Source: Paralichthys olivaceus
Lineage: Eukaryota; Chordata; Actinopteri; Pleuronectiformes; Paralichthyidae
Direction of reading: 5' to 3'
Length of the DNA stretch: 64,000 bases
Assembly: GCF_024713975.1 (NCBI RefSeq)
Contig: NC_091103.1
Span: 5,646,001-5,710,000 of the forward strand
This document shows, piece after piece, positions 1-14,100 of this stretch (position 1 is the first letter of the stretch; each line of letters opens with the position of its first letter). The position numbers and the translations under genes were made by a program. The notes beneath the pieces are model-generated. The model saw only the letters and a program-made list of their open reading frames with translations, made no database searches and was not told where the DNA came from.

Positions 1-3000
1 GACTTGTCCATTTGGCCGCAGCCTTGGGACCGAGACGTGACCTGAAGTTTAGGGTTCAACTCAGCAACTGAGGGGAAGCTATTTTGAATCCACTGGTGCT
101 GGAGTTCAAATTGTTTCATATTTGACATCATTTCCAGGATTTTTCTGTCAAACAATTAAATCCATTGACTCGGTGAAAATGTATATTAGACTTTTGGTAA
201 TTCAAGTGTTCATTATAAGCTATTTAAACTCATATAATTCACAACTTCCTTCAAAAATCTGGCGACCCTGCCTGATTTACAGCATAACAAATCTCCTGGC
301 CGAGCAGAGGACATTTCTAATCTGTCTACGGCATCAATGTGCCCATTTTATTCACGAGCAAATGGATCTTAACTGCCAGGACAAATATAACATCCATATA
401 CTGCAAATGTAATTTACCCGACTCACTCTTGTTATTACATTTTTCCAGTCAATAGTCTCCTGATTCTGATGATTCTAAGAGGGAAAAGGCAGGCGGAGTA
501 GGCTCAGGCACTTTTGAAAATGACTTGTACAATTGATATCTTGTCAGCGTTGTATAATGCTCCTAATGATGATGACACACGACTTGTCTCGCGGTGGGGG
601 AACAGGCACTCAAGGTCTTTACATTTATATAAATGTATTGACTATGTGCTGTGCCCCTGTAGCACTGTTGACAAAATGGATAACTGATGGTAGCAGATGG
701 GCCAGACTGGAGGTTTGGTGAGTTCTGTGGAACTAACACGCCATCTAGTGGGACTGAGAGGAGATGTTATTTCTCTGCAGGGTTGAGTTATTTATAGACA
801 CCCAGGAGGAAAATAACCAGCACATTACTTTGTATTTATGTATAAGCATGTTTTTCGAGGTAACTGTAATTTACTTTGTATTCCCATAGTAATTTAGTAA
901 AATAAATTGTTAAAACTGACCTTTTACTCTTCGTAATTAAACTGCCAGCTACTGTCAAGTTATTAAAAAAATATTCATATTTAATATAGGAACAATCTGT
1001 GTATTAATCAGAAATCTAGTTAAAATTAAAACGCAACATTCAAATATTGCTTAAACATAAATGCATCATTCGTCTCAGTAGAATGCATATGTCCTTATGA
1101 AACCACATTTAAATCTGTTAAAATCCAGATTTTTATTTGGATGAGCACCAAACATTCAGTCTTCTAAATGTTTCGTCAAGTTTCACAAATTTATCTCAGA
1201 AAAATGTGGAAAATGTGGAAAAATTGTCCAATCTTGCTTTTTAAAGAAAGTGATACAAAACTATTGGATTAAACCCTTTGTCCAAATTCACACAAACATT
1301 AATTTGGTTCTTTCTTAGCACGCTTCATCCTTCCTAGTTTTATAGAAATACATCGAGTGTCTTTATATTGTTCCCTGAAAAACAAACCAAATAACAGGCG
1401 AAAACCTCTGGTTGGAGGTGATATTGATATCACACGTTACACATGGATATTTACTTTTGGGATTTTAAATAAATTTAGCTGAAAATACTTAAATTTCAAA
1501 AATGTAAAATCATTAACAATCAAAACTAGAATCTCTCATCTACAATAGATTTCAGAGGCTTTGCTGTGTCGCTCTAGTTTGAGTTCAGGTGATTCCTCTT
1601 TGCTTTAATCATCCTTGAGATGTAACTTCAATGTGACTGGAGTCTACTTGTGACAAACTAAATTCATTAGACACGTATGTAATGTCCCATAATTCACGCT
1701 GCATTTCAGGACAAAAAGAAAGTCATGAAGTCCAAAGAACTGTCAGCAATAAAACTGGTGAGGCACAGATCTGAGTAAGGGTAGAAAACAGTTTCCACAG
1801 CTTCTTGTGTTCTCAGAGCCACATTATAACTGTGAGATGGAAGATTTGGAAGCAAGTTGGAGTTCGCCATTTAAAAAAACTCTTGAGCAGTTTAGGAAAA
1901 ACAAACATCCCATGCCTGTGATAATGCACGGTGGTGGAAGCATCAGGGTATGGGATGTGGTTCTCAGCAGCAGGGACAGGGTGACTAGTCAGAATCAAGG
2001 GAAGGATGAATACGACCAACAGATACAATGAAAACACGAGTATTTATTTTACTGTATGTGCTTTACAATAGAATTTCAAAATTAAACTTGGATCACTGTT
2101 AGATTTAGTATCCAACAAACAACCACAATGGAATGTAACCAGTTCTATCGAAAGTAATATAAACACAGATGTTCTGCAGCTGTAAATTAATCTACGATAA
2201 AATCACCGATCATGTGACAGTACCGCAACCATTTTTAATAAAACGAAGAAAAAAGATCCACTTCAATGAGTGAAAGAAATAATCGATAGTTAAGGAGACA
2301 GCTACTGCAATGAAAATTAATACTCAAAGATATGCAAATAACAAAGAAGTCAGTAATACTAAGTATTTTGGCCCAAATTAGCCAAAAGTGTATTTTCATT
2401 GAAAAGATTATTATACCACAAAATATTTTCCAAGAATGGTTATTCCAGCATAGTATTTCCAGCTTGGATATTCCCTCATTTATTGCAGGCAGGGAATACA
2501 ATTCCATGGTATTATGGAATGTAGGAATAAAGTGGCTACGTGCCGTACGACTAGGGCTGTGCAATGTGACGATAAATACCGTGTGGCATGAGAACAACAT
2601 CTATCATTTCATATTATGCTCTATGGTTTTTAACTGCACGGATGCAGGCAGGAAATCTGAATAAAGACACAAACAAACACGGAGGAGAGTAATCATGACA
2701 GAGCGGGTGATTGTGGACAGGAGGACTCCTACCAGCCAAGAAAAAAATAGGTAGGGTGTGAAAAATCAGACATGGACCAGAAAACAGTTCAAATGGAGCA
2801 GAATTGTCCCCACAACAAACCCACTAACCTTATTTAGCACCAACATTAGAATCGTGAATCATCGAAAAATGAAGGAGACGTTCGATGGATGAAAGCCACA
2901 TTAGGGCAGTCATGTTCAAAACACATATGTAAAGCGTCCTTTGGTCTCTTGAAAGGCGCTTATTTAAATTCAAGTTATTGTTAAAACAAAACAAACCCTA

Positions 3001-3484
3001 AACTGAAACACTTAATATCATAAAGATGGATGGAGATTAAAGCTGATGTTGGAACTTAACATATGTAATGTGATCTCCCAATTTTACACATTCAAGAAAA
3101 AAGGTATGTACATTTTTATGTTGTTATGTCTGGATATGAGATTTTGGTCATATCGCACAGCCCCAAGTACAACTCCCCTTGATTAGTTTATCTCTCACAG
3201 ATTTTGCTTGAGAAGATGAAAAAGATTCAAAAAGGTATTTTAGAAAGTTTGTAGAAATGTTAGAAACCGAAGACCTCTAAGCAGGAAATGTTCAGTACTG
3301 AACAACTTTGTGCTCATGAATGTTAAACTACTACATTTAAAATACGTGGAATCTTAAGACACCGTGAGCAGCATAAAAGTGCATCATCTTCAAAAGTGAA
3401 AAACTAAAAAAAAAACAAGAAAAGTACATCCATCTACCAGCTCATCATCCTTCCTCTTTCACCCTCGTGTAATCTGTCCATCGG
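1..3484. other. 3' flank / probable 3'UTR of pxylp1 (minus strand)
   Basis: There is no coding sequence that I recognise here. The part next to the pxylp1 stop codon should be its 3' untranslated region. Reverse-strand AATAAA hexamers occur at about 2479-2484 and 2043-2048, but nothing in the sequence decides which is used or how far the transcript runs. The rest is AT-rich. Short open frames at 1.8-2.0 kb and 2.2-2.7 kb occur on both strands in the same place and have no family-like features. Confidence 0.5.
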
Positions 3485-4497
3485 TCAACCAGGGCGTCTG
3501 TAGCAGGCGCCTTGGTAAGAAGTAGCATTGAAAATACTGAACATGTCTCTCCTGACAAAAGACAGGAATTTCTTCAGAGGGCAGAGGGGCTGGCCTGCGT
3601 GATGGTTATGAGAGCGACAGAAAGTGGTATGAAATGTTACGTCCTCTCCGTTGTACAGCACCCTGATGAACAGCTCCCCGTCTTTAGCTTTGCCAGCTTT
3701 CTTTTTCAGCTGCCCTTGCATTGTTGGGGGACTCTTCCACAGTTCAAACACCACTCTGGCTGCGAAACGTGGGAACCTGGCCTCCTCCAGGCCCAGGGCG
3801 CTCAGCAGAGGGGCCATGGTGACATCATGAGCTGAAGAGACGGTGAAGACCTCCTCACCGCCAGCGCGAGGCTGTCTTCCAGCCTCGCTGCTCTTGGCAA
3901 CACGCTCCATCTTGGCAGCGGTTCTGTTCAGGTAGGGGTACATAGCCAGGACGGCATATTTATGGTACAGCCCCACTCTTCTCCGATCCACCTCGTCGTC
4001 TAACTGCTGCCGGCGGATCACAGCAAACTGAGCCATTGTCAGACATCCACCACTGCCGCTCTCCCCCACGGGAACACATGGGAAAGACAGGCCGTGGCAC
4101 AGGTGGCACAGCAGGGAGTCTATAGGGTTAGCAGCTCTGAGCTGGCGGGTAGGCAGACCCAAAGTCCGCGCCATGTCAGCGTAATTCCTCTCCAGCTCGG
4201 TATCAGCCACCCGCAGCCGATACTGCCGCCTCTGCTCCTCCTCGAGGTATCTGTTCCTGGCGGGGCAGTCACAGGCCGAGCCGCAGAACAACGTGCTCCA
4301 CTGGTGACGCATGGTCAGCTTCGTCCAATCGAAATCCGGGAGGAAGCCATAGAGGAAGGCCAGTCCGCTCTGGAGAGTCCGACTCTTACCTGTGGTCTCC
4401 ACCCACAACTGGCGAGGCGTCCAATTGGAGGGGAGAAGATTGTGGTGCTTGTAGGCTTGATGGAGGAGCTGCCCATTGTGTAGGTGCTGCACCACAC
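3485..4497 (-). CDS. pxylp1: pxylp1 terminal coding exon
   Basis: The exon is 1,013 nt, entering in phase 1 after a CATTCCAG acceptor and ending in TGA at 3487-3485. It carries most of the phosphatase domain: VVQHLHNGQLL, the ETTGKSRT block, many cysteines in the CGSACDCP and CHLCHG segments, QLRAANPIDS, the HD motif and the C-terminal RRDMF block. Compared with human, extra residues occur at GESGSGG, SSEAGRQPRAGG and LKKKAGKAKDG. Confidence 0.96.
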
Positions 4498-7400
4498 CTG
4501 GAATGGGACAGAGACATGTAGATATATAAGTTGTTGCAAGATGTTAATTCATCAGATAAAGCGAAATGTTTCGAAAAGTACACTGCACAGAAGAGTGTCA
4601 GTAGACTGAAGGGTCTCCGGCTGATCATTTTAATCTTTGACCCCAAAATAAACGTGTAATATTGGTCAACGAGCACAGTTTCGGTTGATGAGAGTAGATG
4701 AGACCTTGTGGTGATGAGACCATCCTTGCCTACCTGTCTGTGTGAGTTCTCCCATCTCACAGACACTGTGGTTGGGCAGACGGGGAGCAGAGCCCAGTGA
4801 TGACTCCCAGTGGCCTCGGCTGCCTTGGCCCATGTGGCTGATGAAGGCGTTCAGCAGGGGATGGGACGGCTGCCTATGGGTGGTGAGGGACAACCAGACG
4901 TAAGAAACACACAATGGGACATTTCTTGGTTTTACACAGTGAAGTGACAGTGCTCATGTTTTTTAAATATACATAAGAATATTATTCTGTTTAGAGTAGG
5001 ATCGCTGTGTTCAGGATGTAGCTCCCAACTTCCACCACCAGGTGTCTCTCTAACACAGCTGAGCTACAACACGTGTTCAATATGTGTGGGTGGGAATATG
5101 GGAGATGGAGATAAAAAAAATAAAATAAAAAAATGAAAGAATGTGTTACTTGGGGACACATACCCAACCAACCAACCAATCACCCACCCACTCACACACA
5201 CACACACACCCCCACCCCCACCCACACACACTGGAGGGCAGCAAGAGGAGCAGTCAGTGATCTCATAGATTAGAGATGATTGAAGATTACACTTTAATAT
5301 AACAAATCTGTGAGAGCAGCCCCAGCTCAGCTTGCTCAGATTAACAGAAGCATGCTCACGTACTCACACGCACACACATACACACAGTTTCCATAGTGAT
5401 CATGGACTGGTTCAGCAAGACGGCATTGAAAACACGACCCTCTGTCACAGTCCTTAAATCACACTCGTGATTATTGTTATGGTTAGAGCACAGTACACAT
5501 AACTTTGCATCTACAACCAACAGCTACAGTATTAAGTACAACGTGCATATTTCTGTTTCTGTTGTTATTGTGTTTAACTTAAGGCTTTTAAGCATAACTC
5601 CGATTTCAGCGCTCATGTGGAAATACAAATCTGGATTTTCTATTTTAAGGACATAGTTTCCTTTTGTTGTCACTTTGCATCAGCATCTGTCATCACCGTC
5701 TATCCTCTCTCTGCATTATCAGACTAAAAGCACAAGAACACATGGGAGTGGTGAAGTGAAATTAGGTGCCCACCTCTGCTCTATTCTGTTCTGTCGTCAG
5801 CAGATGAGTTTGCTGAGGGGAGTGGGGAACAATCTGGATTACACTGGGACAGGGACTGTGATGTGGACAAAGAGCCACCCGGCCTGTCTATACGGCTGAT
5901 TGTTGCTAACCAAAGATTACAGATCCCAATTACATTAAGCAGGGATTATTATCACTGGATAGGACAGGGAGAGATAGATTAGTGAGGAAGGGACGGAGAG
6001 ATGAGGAAACAGAGTTGAGATAAATTAATGAAATGAATAAACAGAATAGGATGTGATGTTGCGCTCTGAACTGAGGGAGAAAAGAAAAGAAGAAGCGGAA
6101 AGAGAGAGGAGATGTGGCCTGCTGGAGAGAGAGCTCAGTTAACCGCAGACAGAGACAGTGGGTCAGGACGCTGGTGCCAGCACACACACAGGCACACAAG
6201 CGCACACACACCGTCATGCACACTCACATGCAAGCGCGCACACACACACAGTGACTGAGCGCTCTGTAAGGGTCCAGCCCAAAGCATATGCTCGATGAGA
6301 TCCCTGTAATTACACCCTGGTCTAAATAAAAAGACAAGTACCTACATTATTACCAGGACACAGACATTTGAAATAGCAATTTTATGTTCCATCTGCCTCC
6401 AACATGAGCACATTTAACCCACAAATAATCCAGAAACACACTTTAACTATGTGCTGAACCCACACGGCCTCACTGTTGTGTCTCAGGGACAAAACCTCAA
6501 GTTTTCAAATGCACGTTTAAAAGATTTAAAGGGTTTAAACATGTTTTGAGCTTTCTTTCATTTGACACAATTAAAACTGTGTTCAAGGACAAAAAGGTGC
6601 TGGTAAATAAACAAAAACACAAGACTGCTCATCTCAAACAGAAAGAGAGATGTGGAGAGGAGTGATTGTGGGACAGGATGTCATGAAGATGAGAAGAAAA
6701 TATGCCAAAGGTCAGAGCGAACATCTGGAGTCTCAACAAAGAAGAGGGATTTGTTTTGGGACACTTGAAGCCTGATGTGACAGTAAAGTGTTCAGAGCTG
6801 GAGTGCGCTCTGGACATGAGCATCTTAAATCCTACTTATAATTCTGAACGGTGCAATAATGGATTATTTTCCAACATAAAGAACTTCCTGTTGGTTAATG
6901 AATCAAAGATGTGGAATTCTTATTCCCCAATAAAACATCCACATGGTAGAGTTTCCACTCTCAGGTCACACCAGGTTCCAGCACAGTTTACTGCTCAGTT
7001 GAAGGGGCGGTGACGATCAGTCAGTTACAGGATGTCACATGTACGAAACCTGTGTATTGTCATCTCACGACTCAGTGTATGGCGGACGCTCGGCCGTGTT
7101 GTTGAAATTCATCGACAGAGTAATTTTAAACGTGGGAGACAATGTATTTAAACTGAAGTGCTCCTGCTTTTGAAAGTGCAGAGTATTGTAAACCACACAG
7201 AAATATTTGTTTAAGTTAACATGTTCAACATTTGAGTAAATATATGAACAAATAACGTAAGCTATTCAAAAAAATACAAGGCATAAAGATGCAAAAAGTG
7301 ATCTGACATTGAAATCTGGTTCAGATAATAGCCTCCATAAGTAATGTTAAGTTGTTTACCCTGATGGCATGTCGGAGGTATGCGTCACAGTAAGAGCCTG

Positions 7401-10400
7401 TCACATATAGTATGGTAGTATTCCTCACTCAAACACTTTCAACTGATCTACAGACAACACAGTGCAGAATATATTTGCATCTGGTTCACTAGACTTGTTT
7501 TGACTGTGGGATAACGCCGCTAATGAAGCTCTGCTAATCTGCTGACAAACACATTTAGCATCTGAAAGCATTAGTAAACACAAGTGCCTCATATCATACA
7601 AATTCAGACAGAAAGGTCTAAAATCACTGAGACATGAACACAGTGAGACTTTTAAAAATTGATGCTTCTCTCATCACTGGCAGAGCACATACGGTACGCA
7701 GCTGTACAGACCGAGAAAAGACCACCACAGGTTACCAGGACCACACTGGCACGGAGCGGCTGCCCCCTGCTGTGATGCTTAAGAGGAAACACATGTCATG
7801 GAGGCTTGGATCGGCAAAGCTTGGCTAAAACAAAACGAACCCCAGTCCATGGAAAAAACCATTAAAACCAAAAACATAGTAAATCAGCCTACTAGCATTG
7901 AACTCGAGTGCAGCCCTGCCAACATGAAAGTACATCGTTTGTCTTGATATCATCTGTCTCTGCTTTCTGAGTACAAATCAGGGTGCTGTGGCTGCTGACT
8001 GTTCTATCGTTACCTTTCACACAAAGACACAATGACCAACACGCAGGTCATGGTTTTATTCTAAAACGCATTTCACATAACCATTTAAGCGCGTGTCGGT
8101 GTGAACAGGAAGTAGATTGTCTGAGAAACGACAATGGTAAAATTAAGAGCACAGATTTCTCTTCTTACTGTTACACAAAGTGTTAACAACGATTTGCCAT
8201 CACCACTGGTAGTAGAGTCATGACTGATAAGAACCAATCAGGAAGCTGAATTGCATCCAACTGTTTCAGTTTTCTTCCTGTCCAGACTCCAGACAACATC
8301 AAAGCCTCAGGGTTTTCAAACTGAAACTGAGCCAGCAGCATTTTCCAAACCTCCCTATTTTAGGTGATTGAAAACTGTAGACTTTTGTGTAACTGTGTTC
8401 TGGATCTAATTTCATGTTTTACTACTGAGACAGAGAAATAGGAGTGCAGCATGACTGATTGATCCACACACACGCAGTATATTATATTTAGGAGTTGAGT
8501 AACACAGGCAGAAGCTACAGTGGTACATAATGACATGAGGATAAAAAAAACTAAAGCTTGCTAAAGAGCTCATCTCTGCTCTTTTTCTTTCTCAGTACTA
8601 ACAATCAAAACATTTAAAAGTCATGAATGACAGCATCCCGACCTGCATCGTAAGAGGCTTTTGTGCAGGATGACCCACTTTCAGCTCCAGTTCAAAGACC
8701 AAAGGTATTGAAAATATTTAATAATCAAAAGAAAGTGACAGATCAACTGCATCATATCAATCTGAAATGCAGCTGCCTGTGCCAGCTCTTAAGATTACAG
8801 CGTCCCTGTCCTTCTCCAGATGTGCTAAGCTGATGAGGCTGAAGTGAAAGCCTCGTGCAAAGTTAAGTCGTTGGCTCAGGCCGAACTCAGGTACACAACC
8901 CCAAAATGAAATAGAAGAGAGAGGCCGCAGGGAATTTAATGACCACATGGTCGAAATAAATCATCCTGGAGGATGTGGGCGCACGCGTCAAAACCATCTG
9001 ACCAAGCCACATTTTCTGGATTTAAAAGTTGTTATCCACATGCAGAGTTCACATAAATTGAAGGTAATGTATTCACACCGAAAGCGTAAATGTGCTGATT
9101 TCAGACTTCTGAAGCTGAGGTGCCGAAGCAAGCCGGCTCCTCGAGCCTCTAAATGAGCAGCAGAGCCAACAAGAAAAAAAATCAAAGAGAAAAAGTTACA
9201 GTTGACAAAATACAGCATAAGGAATAAAAAAGAGAAAACAATATGAAATCAAGCATGAGCACATTTTCCAGACTTCCTGCTGTAGTAACAGTTCTGCTCT
9301 GCTCAGTGAGGTTGTCGAAATCATCAACTCTGCGTCAGAAGACCAAAGGCGCATGTAAATGTGTTAATGTTTATGTGAGCGTATTCCATCTAAACCAAAG
9401 CAGAACAGATGTAGCAAAACAAACGTACCCGCGAATCGCTGACACGTGAAAAGAGACCGCAGAACCAAGGGATTGTGAAAGTGTATCTGCACAACATTTC
9501 AGATGTGACATCAAAAGAACAGTTGTGCTAAATATAACAATACTGAACATGTGATTTTTTATTTACATATTTAAACAGCGCATAAGTGCTTTGTTTCCTG
9601 AATTAACTTTTTATCTTAAGGTTCACTGACTTTTACAGTTTACACTGATGCATCAAAAAGATTATAATGTATTTATAAAGACAAATGTGTCTCAACAGAG
9701 GATCCTTGTCACCTCTTCAGATACACTTAGAAGAATATGCTTTGTTTTTAATAACACCTTTGCCCCCTCTAACGTTGGTCTGAATACAATATCCTAATAA
9801 GGAGGTTATGTTTTCACTGACATTTGTTTGTTTGTTAGCAGGATTACGGTGAACCAATCTTTCCATGACGTTTTGTGAAGGGGTGGAGCATGACCCAAAT
9901 TTTGGAGCTGATCTGGATAAATGGGCAGATCTAGGATTTTTGATAACCTGGGGCATTTTTCCATCACTATCCTGGATCTTGATTAATCTGGTGAATTTGA
10001 ATGTGGTTTCATGAGGGAAATGTTGGACCTTGGTGGAAGTATACTGGGATCAGATTGTATTTTACAGCGTGCTTTGTATTCCAGCTCCACTGCTATAAAA
10101 TTTAACGAGAAGGGCACTCAGAGAGCACATACGTCCACCAAGGATAGTGCCCATGTTAATGAACATGCCCCACCCCTCCACAAATCTTCATGGGAATCAG
10201 TTAAGTAGTTTTGCATAATCGTACAGACAAACAAACAAAGATCATAACCCCCTTGCAGAGGTAACTACCGATTGCATATGTCTAATTTCATTTTTACACT
10301 TCTACGCCTGCTGGGCCGTGCACTCTGTAAAACCTCGGAAGGTTCCCTGGCTTCAGGGCGTTAGCAGCAGATCAGAATTGCTCCAGTGTACGCACATGCT

Positions 10401-11035
10401 CACACAGTTTTTGCTTGTTGATGTACAGATTATTGTCAACTCTTCTAATGTCTTACTTATTCTCAATTCATTTTCTAAAATACTTGCCTTTGTTTGCATT
10501 TTTGCATACTCATCCTGAAAATGTGACTTTAAGTGAGTTATTACATTTTCGGTGGAACGTGTGTGTACCTGTGGGGGGACAGGGTGCAGTCGATGGCAGG
10601 TCTCTTGGTTTTAGGGATGTAGTAGAGTGGGTAACGGTCTCCATGACGAATCATCACCTGGACAGACAGCAGCTTGTAGTCGGCAGGACTGTGACCTGTG
10701 AGCAGACTTTCATCAGCATCATTATAAAATCCATATTACACTGGTTAATTAAAAGAACATGTGAGAGATCACTCAAAGGTTGCATTCATATTCCATGGTT
10801 CCAAGTGACGTCTTGAAGTGAGATGCAATACTGAGTTTTGCATCAGTGTGTGTGTGTGTTAACAGTAAATTAAGAATATAGAATTTATGTAAATTTCCTC
10901 TCTGGAGTCAAAGCTGCCATGCAGAGATAAACAGGTTTTATAAGCAGCGGCATGTCCGACTTGTTTCAGGCAGATATTTTTGTGACTTTTCAGTGGAGGA
11001 GAAAAAAAACAACACAAGGCTCGGTGTTGCTATGC

Positions 11036-11103
<68 letters not shown>

Positions 11104-14100
11104 CTGCAGATTTACAGATGATGCAATCTAGTGGAAATTACTTCTGTACAATTAATACATCCCCTGAGTACTGACACACTAAATCTGACATTATTACTAT
11201 ATTAAGTATTTATGCGCTATCCATTAAATCCTCAGATTCTATAGCAGTGAAGGAGCTCGTCCAAATCAGTTTTTAATGCTCTTAAATAGTGATGTAGCCA
11301 AATTGGAAAGAATTAACTTGATTAACTAAGTGAATTGACTATTGCTGCCTGGTCTCACATTAGTTCAGATGGAAGTCTTTCAGAAATACAAATTATACAT
11401 GTAACCATCTCAGTGAAGGTCTTTGGTGTTAAGATAAGGTTGATTTTGAGTGTGTCTCACCCTCCCAGGCCTGTTCGGTGTGGTTGGGGGTGTTGCAGTA
11501 GCCATAGGCCTCAGATATAGGGTTGGGTTCCTGGGTGTGAGGCACCGGGAACACCCTCTTTCTACTCTTCCCCAGAGCAGCCCCATGGCCTCTATCTTCA
11601 GCCTGGAAGGGTCGCTCCTCCACTATGGGAGTGGTGGGGATCAGGTTCACTGGAGAAAGAGATTAAAAGAGGAGAAAGTGGTATAAAGAAGACAAAATGG
11701 AATAAAGAGAAGGGCAAGTGATACAAATTCAGAAAACAAGGTACGCAAAAAAAAAAAACATCTATTGAAGATCGGCTTTTTTTCCCTTTGGTATAAATCC
11801 CTTGACCCAATCACTCAGTATCACGCCTCCTGCCGACACACAGCGGTGTTATGGTTATATTCGACTGGCCTGATATTATCATATACTCAAATTAATTAGC
11901 AAATTTAGAGTGCTAATATTTGGGAATGGCCACACTGGACACACTGATGTCATTAGTTTTGCAGATGTTTGTTCATATAATTAAGTTTTGACTAAGTTTG
12001 ACCTGATTACATTACCTTTGCTTTTCATGACAATCCAACTAATTCAAGTGAAACAAACAAAAATTCAGAGCATCATCATGATCATTTGGCTTCATCTTCT
12101 GGACAACATGGTTGTCCTTGGAGCCAAACTGCTGCTAAAATGATCCAAGATAGATTCACCGGCAACAATTCATAGTTGGAAACACGGAAATTCAAAAAAA
12201 AATACCCAGTGACCAGGCAGTGAGTGCTCAAAATGAAGTTAACCAGTGCAACCATAGTTCATCTCCATGTCAACAGCTCTACTCCCCCAAACTCCTCACT
12301 GTTACCAGTGTGTTGCCTGGACACCAGTGACCTGTGACCCCTCAGAGAAATGGTCCAATGAGGGTAGAGGTGTTGTGGGAACTGGAAGGTCCATTCACAA
12401 ATATACATCCCTGAAGAAAGACAAGTTGAACCCAGATGCCCCTTTGGCAAAACATTCCCAAAGCCTTTCAGACGGCACATCTCTGCGTGAACAGTCGCAG
12501 CCATGTTGCGTCACCTGACCTGGACACGGCGTGCTGATATACTCTATACATTTATCAGTTTCAGGTCAGCTTATATCAAAAAAATAGACAAACTTACCTG
12601 AACTGTAAACATTCAAGTGATCAATATATATTTTTTATATCCTCAGCTTCCCCAGTGTGAGGATTTGCTGCTTTCCCTTTTATTACATTTGAGTAAATTA
12701 GATATTTTTCCATGTTTTGGCCAACCAATGATCTACTCCCCAAATTCACAATGCACCCTTGTGCTTCAGACAACTGTGATGCGCATTTGTCACAATGTTC
12801 TGGCATTTCACAGCCCCAAACAATTTCAAATCATTAAAAAGAAATAATCAACATATTAACTGAGTGTAGAAATAACTAGAAATGCAATCAGATCAATTCT
12901 ATCAAAGCACCAGCATGTAGCTAAAGACAAAAACTGTAAATACAAAAATTCTACAAAAAATACAAATTAATCCACAAGTTTTACTATGTTGATACATGAC
13001 CAAATCTCACGAGGGGAAATTGAAGACCTTGCTGTTAAAAGAGTAAAGTAAAAAGCAGCTGAAACACTCGGAGCAGCAGAGCTTTAAAGAGGCTTCTCTA
13101 TGTTAATTATCATATAAAGCTAAAAGATTAATGCTGGTCAAAGTGAGCTCAATCAGGACACGTCATGAAAACAAATAAGAGTAGAGACTTTTGAGAGCAA
13201 ACTTCATGTTTAAAGCTTCAATCTGGATCAACTGGGCAAAAACAAACATAATGACAGTCCCACAGGGCAGTTTTTACACAAATTGTATGTATTATCTTTC
13301 AACATCTTCCCTGTTTCTAAACAAGCTGTTAAGTCTTTGATTAAAAAGCGGTTTTTGATTTTCTATATGTAGATTTTCCATAAAAACTCACCACTGATGA
13401 GGAAGAGGAAAAGGTGTGCAGCGACAGCAGAGCCCATTTTGACGATGACTCTGTAGCTTGAGGTCTAGCCAGACTCACACTGGAGCTCATTCATTACCAT
13501 AACCTGTCCCCCTCTCTGCTGTGTGCCCGTTACACTGCCACCCCCTCACACACATACATGCACGCACGCACACGCCTGCCTGAACTACCCAAACTTTCAG
13601 AGGCCAGTTCAGTCACAGCCTCCGACACAATGGCGCTTTTGTAAGTGGCTGCCCAACACTACCAAGTGCATACACAGCACTGGCACACAGAGCATACTGT
13701 GGCACACACACACACACACTCACAGCACATAACAAATTCATACACCCACACTAAATGTGGCTGCAGTAATAAGAATTTAGAATATGTTTCCAATTTTCCA
13801 TTTGCCACATGAAGTCTAGAACACAGCAGGAGGCTGTCTGACAGTGTCTTTAACAAAGAGGTCCATTTAACAAATCATAAATCTCTTCGGTGTTAACGTA
13901 GTGTTATTGTGTGTGTGTACATTCAAGTACATATACAGTGTACACACAAACACGCATGCAGCCTTATGAAATTATCACCAGACAACTTGACTTCTACCTG
14001 AAGGCAATGAGAGTGCTGTTGTCTATAGCAACGCAGTCATGAGTAGGTGAGCTACTCGCTCAATGCGGTTTGGCCTGAACTTAAAAGGTGCGTCCACACT

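Noticed and set aside
3512..4483. Plus-strand frames opposite the pxylp1 terminal exon
   Set aside because: They are antisense shadows of a well-supported coding exon.
12259..12518. Overlapping frames on both strands in the pxylp1 intron
   Set aside because: The region is GC-richer than its surroundings, but neither peptide resembles a known protein and no matched splice sites were seen.
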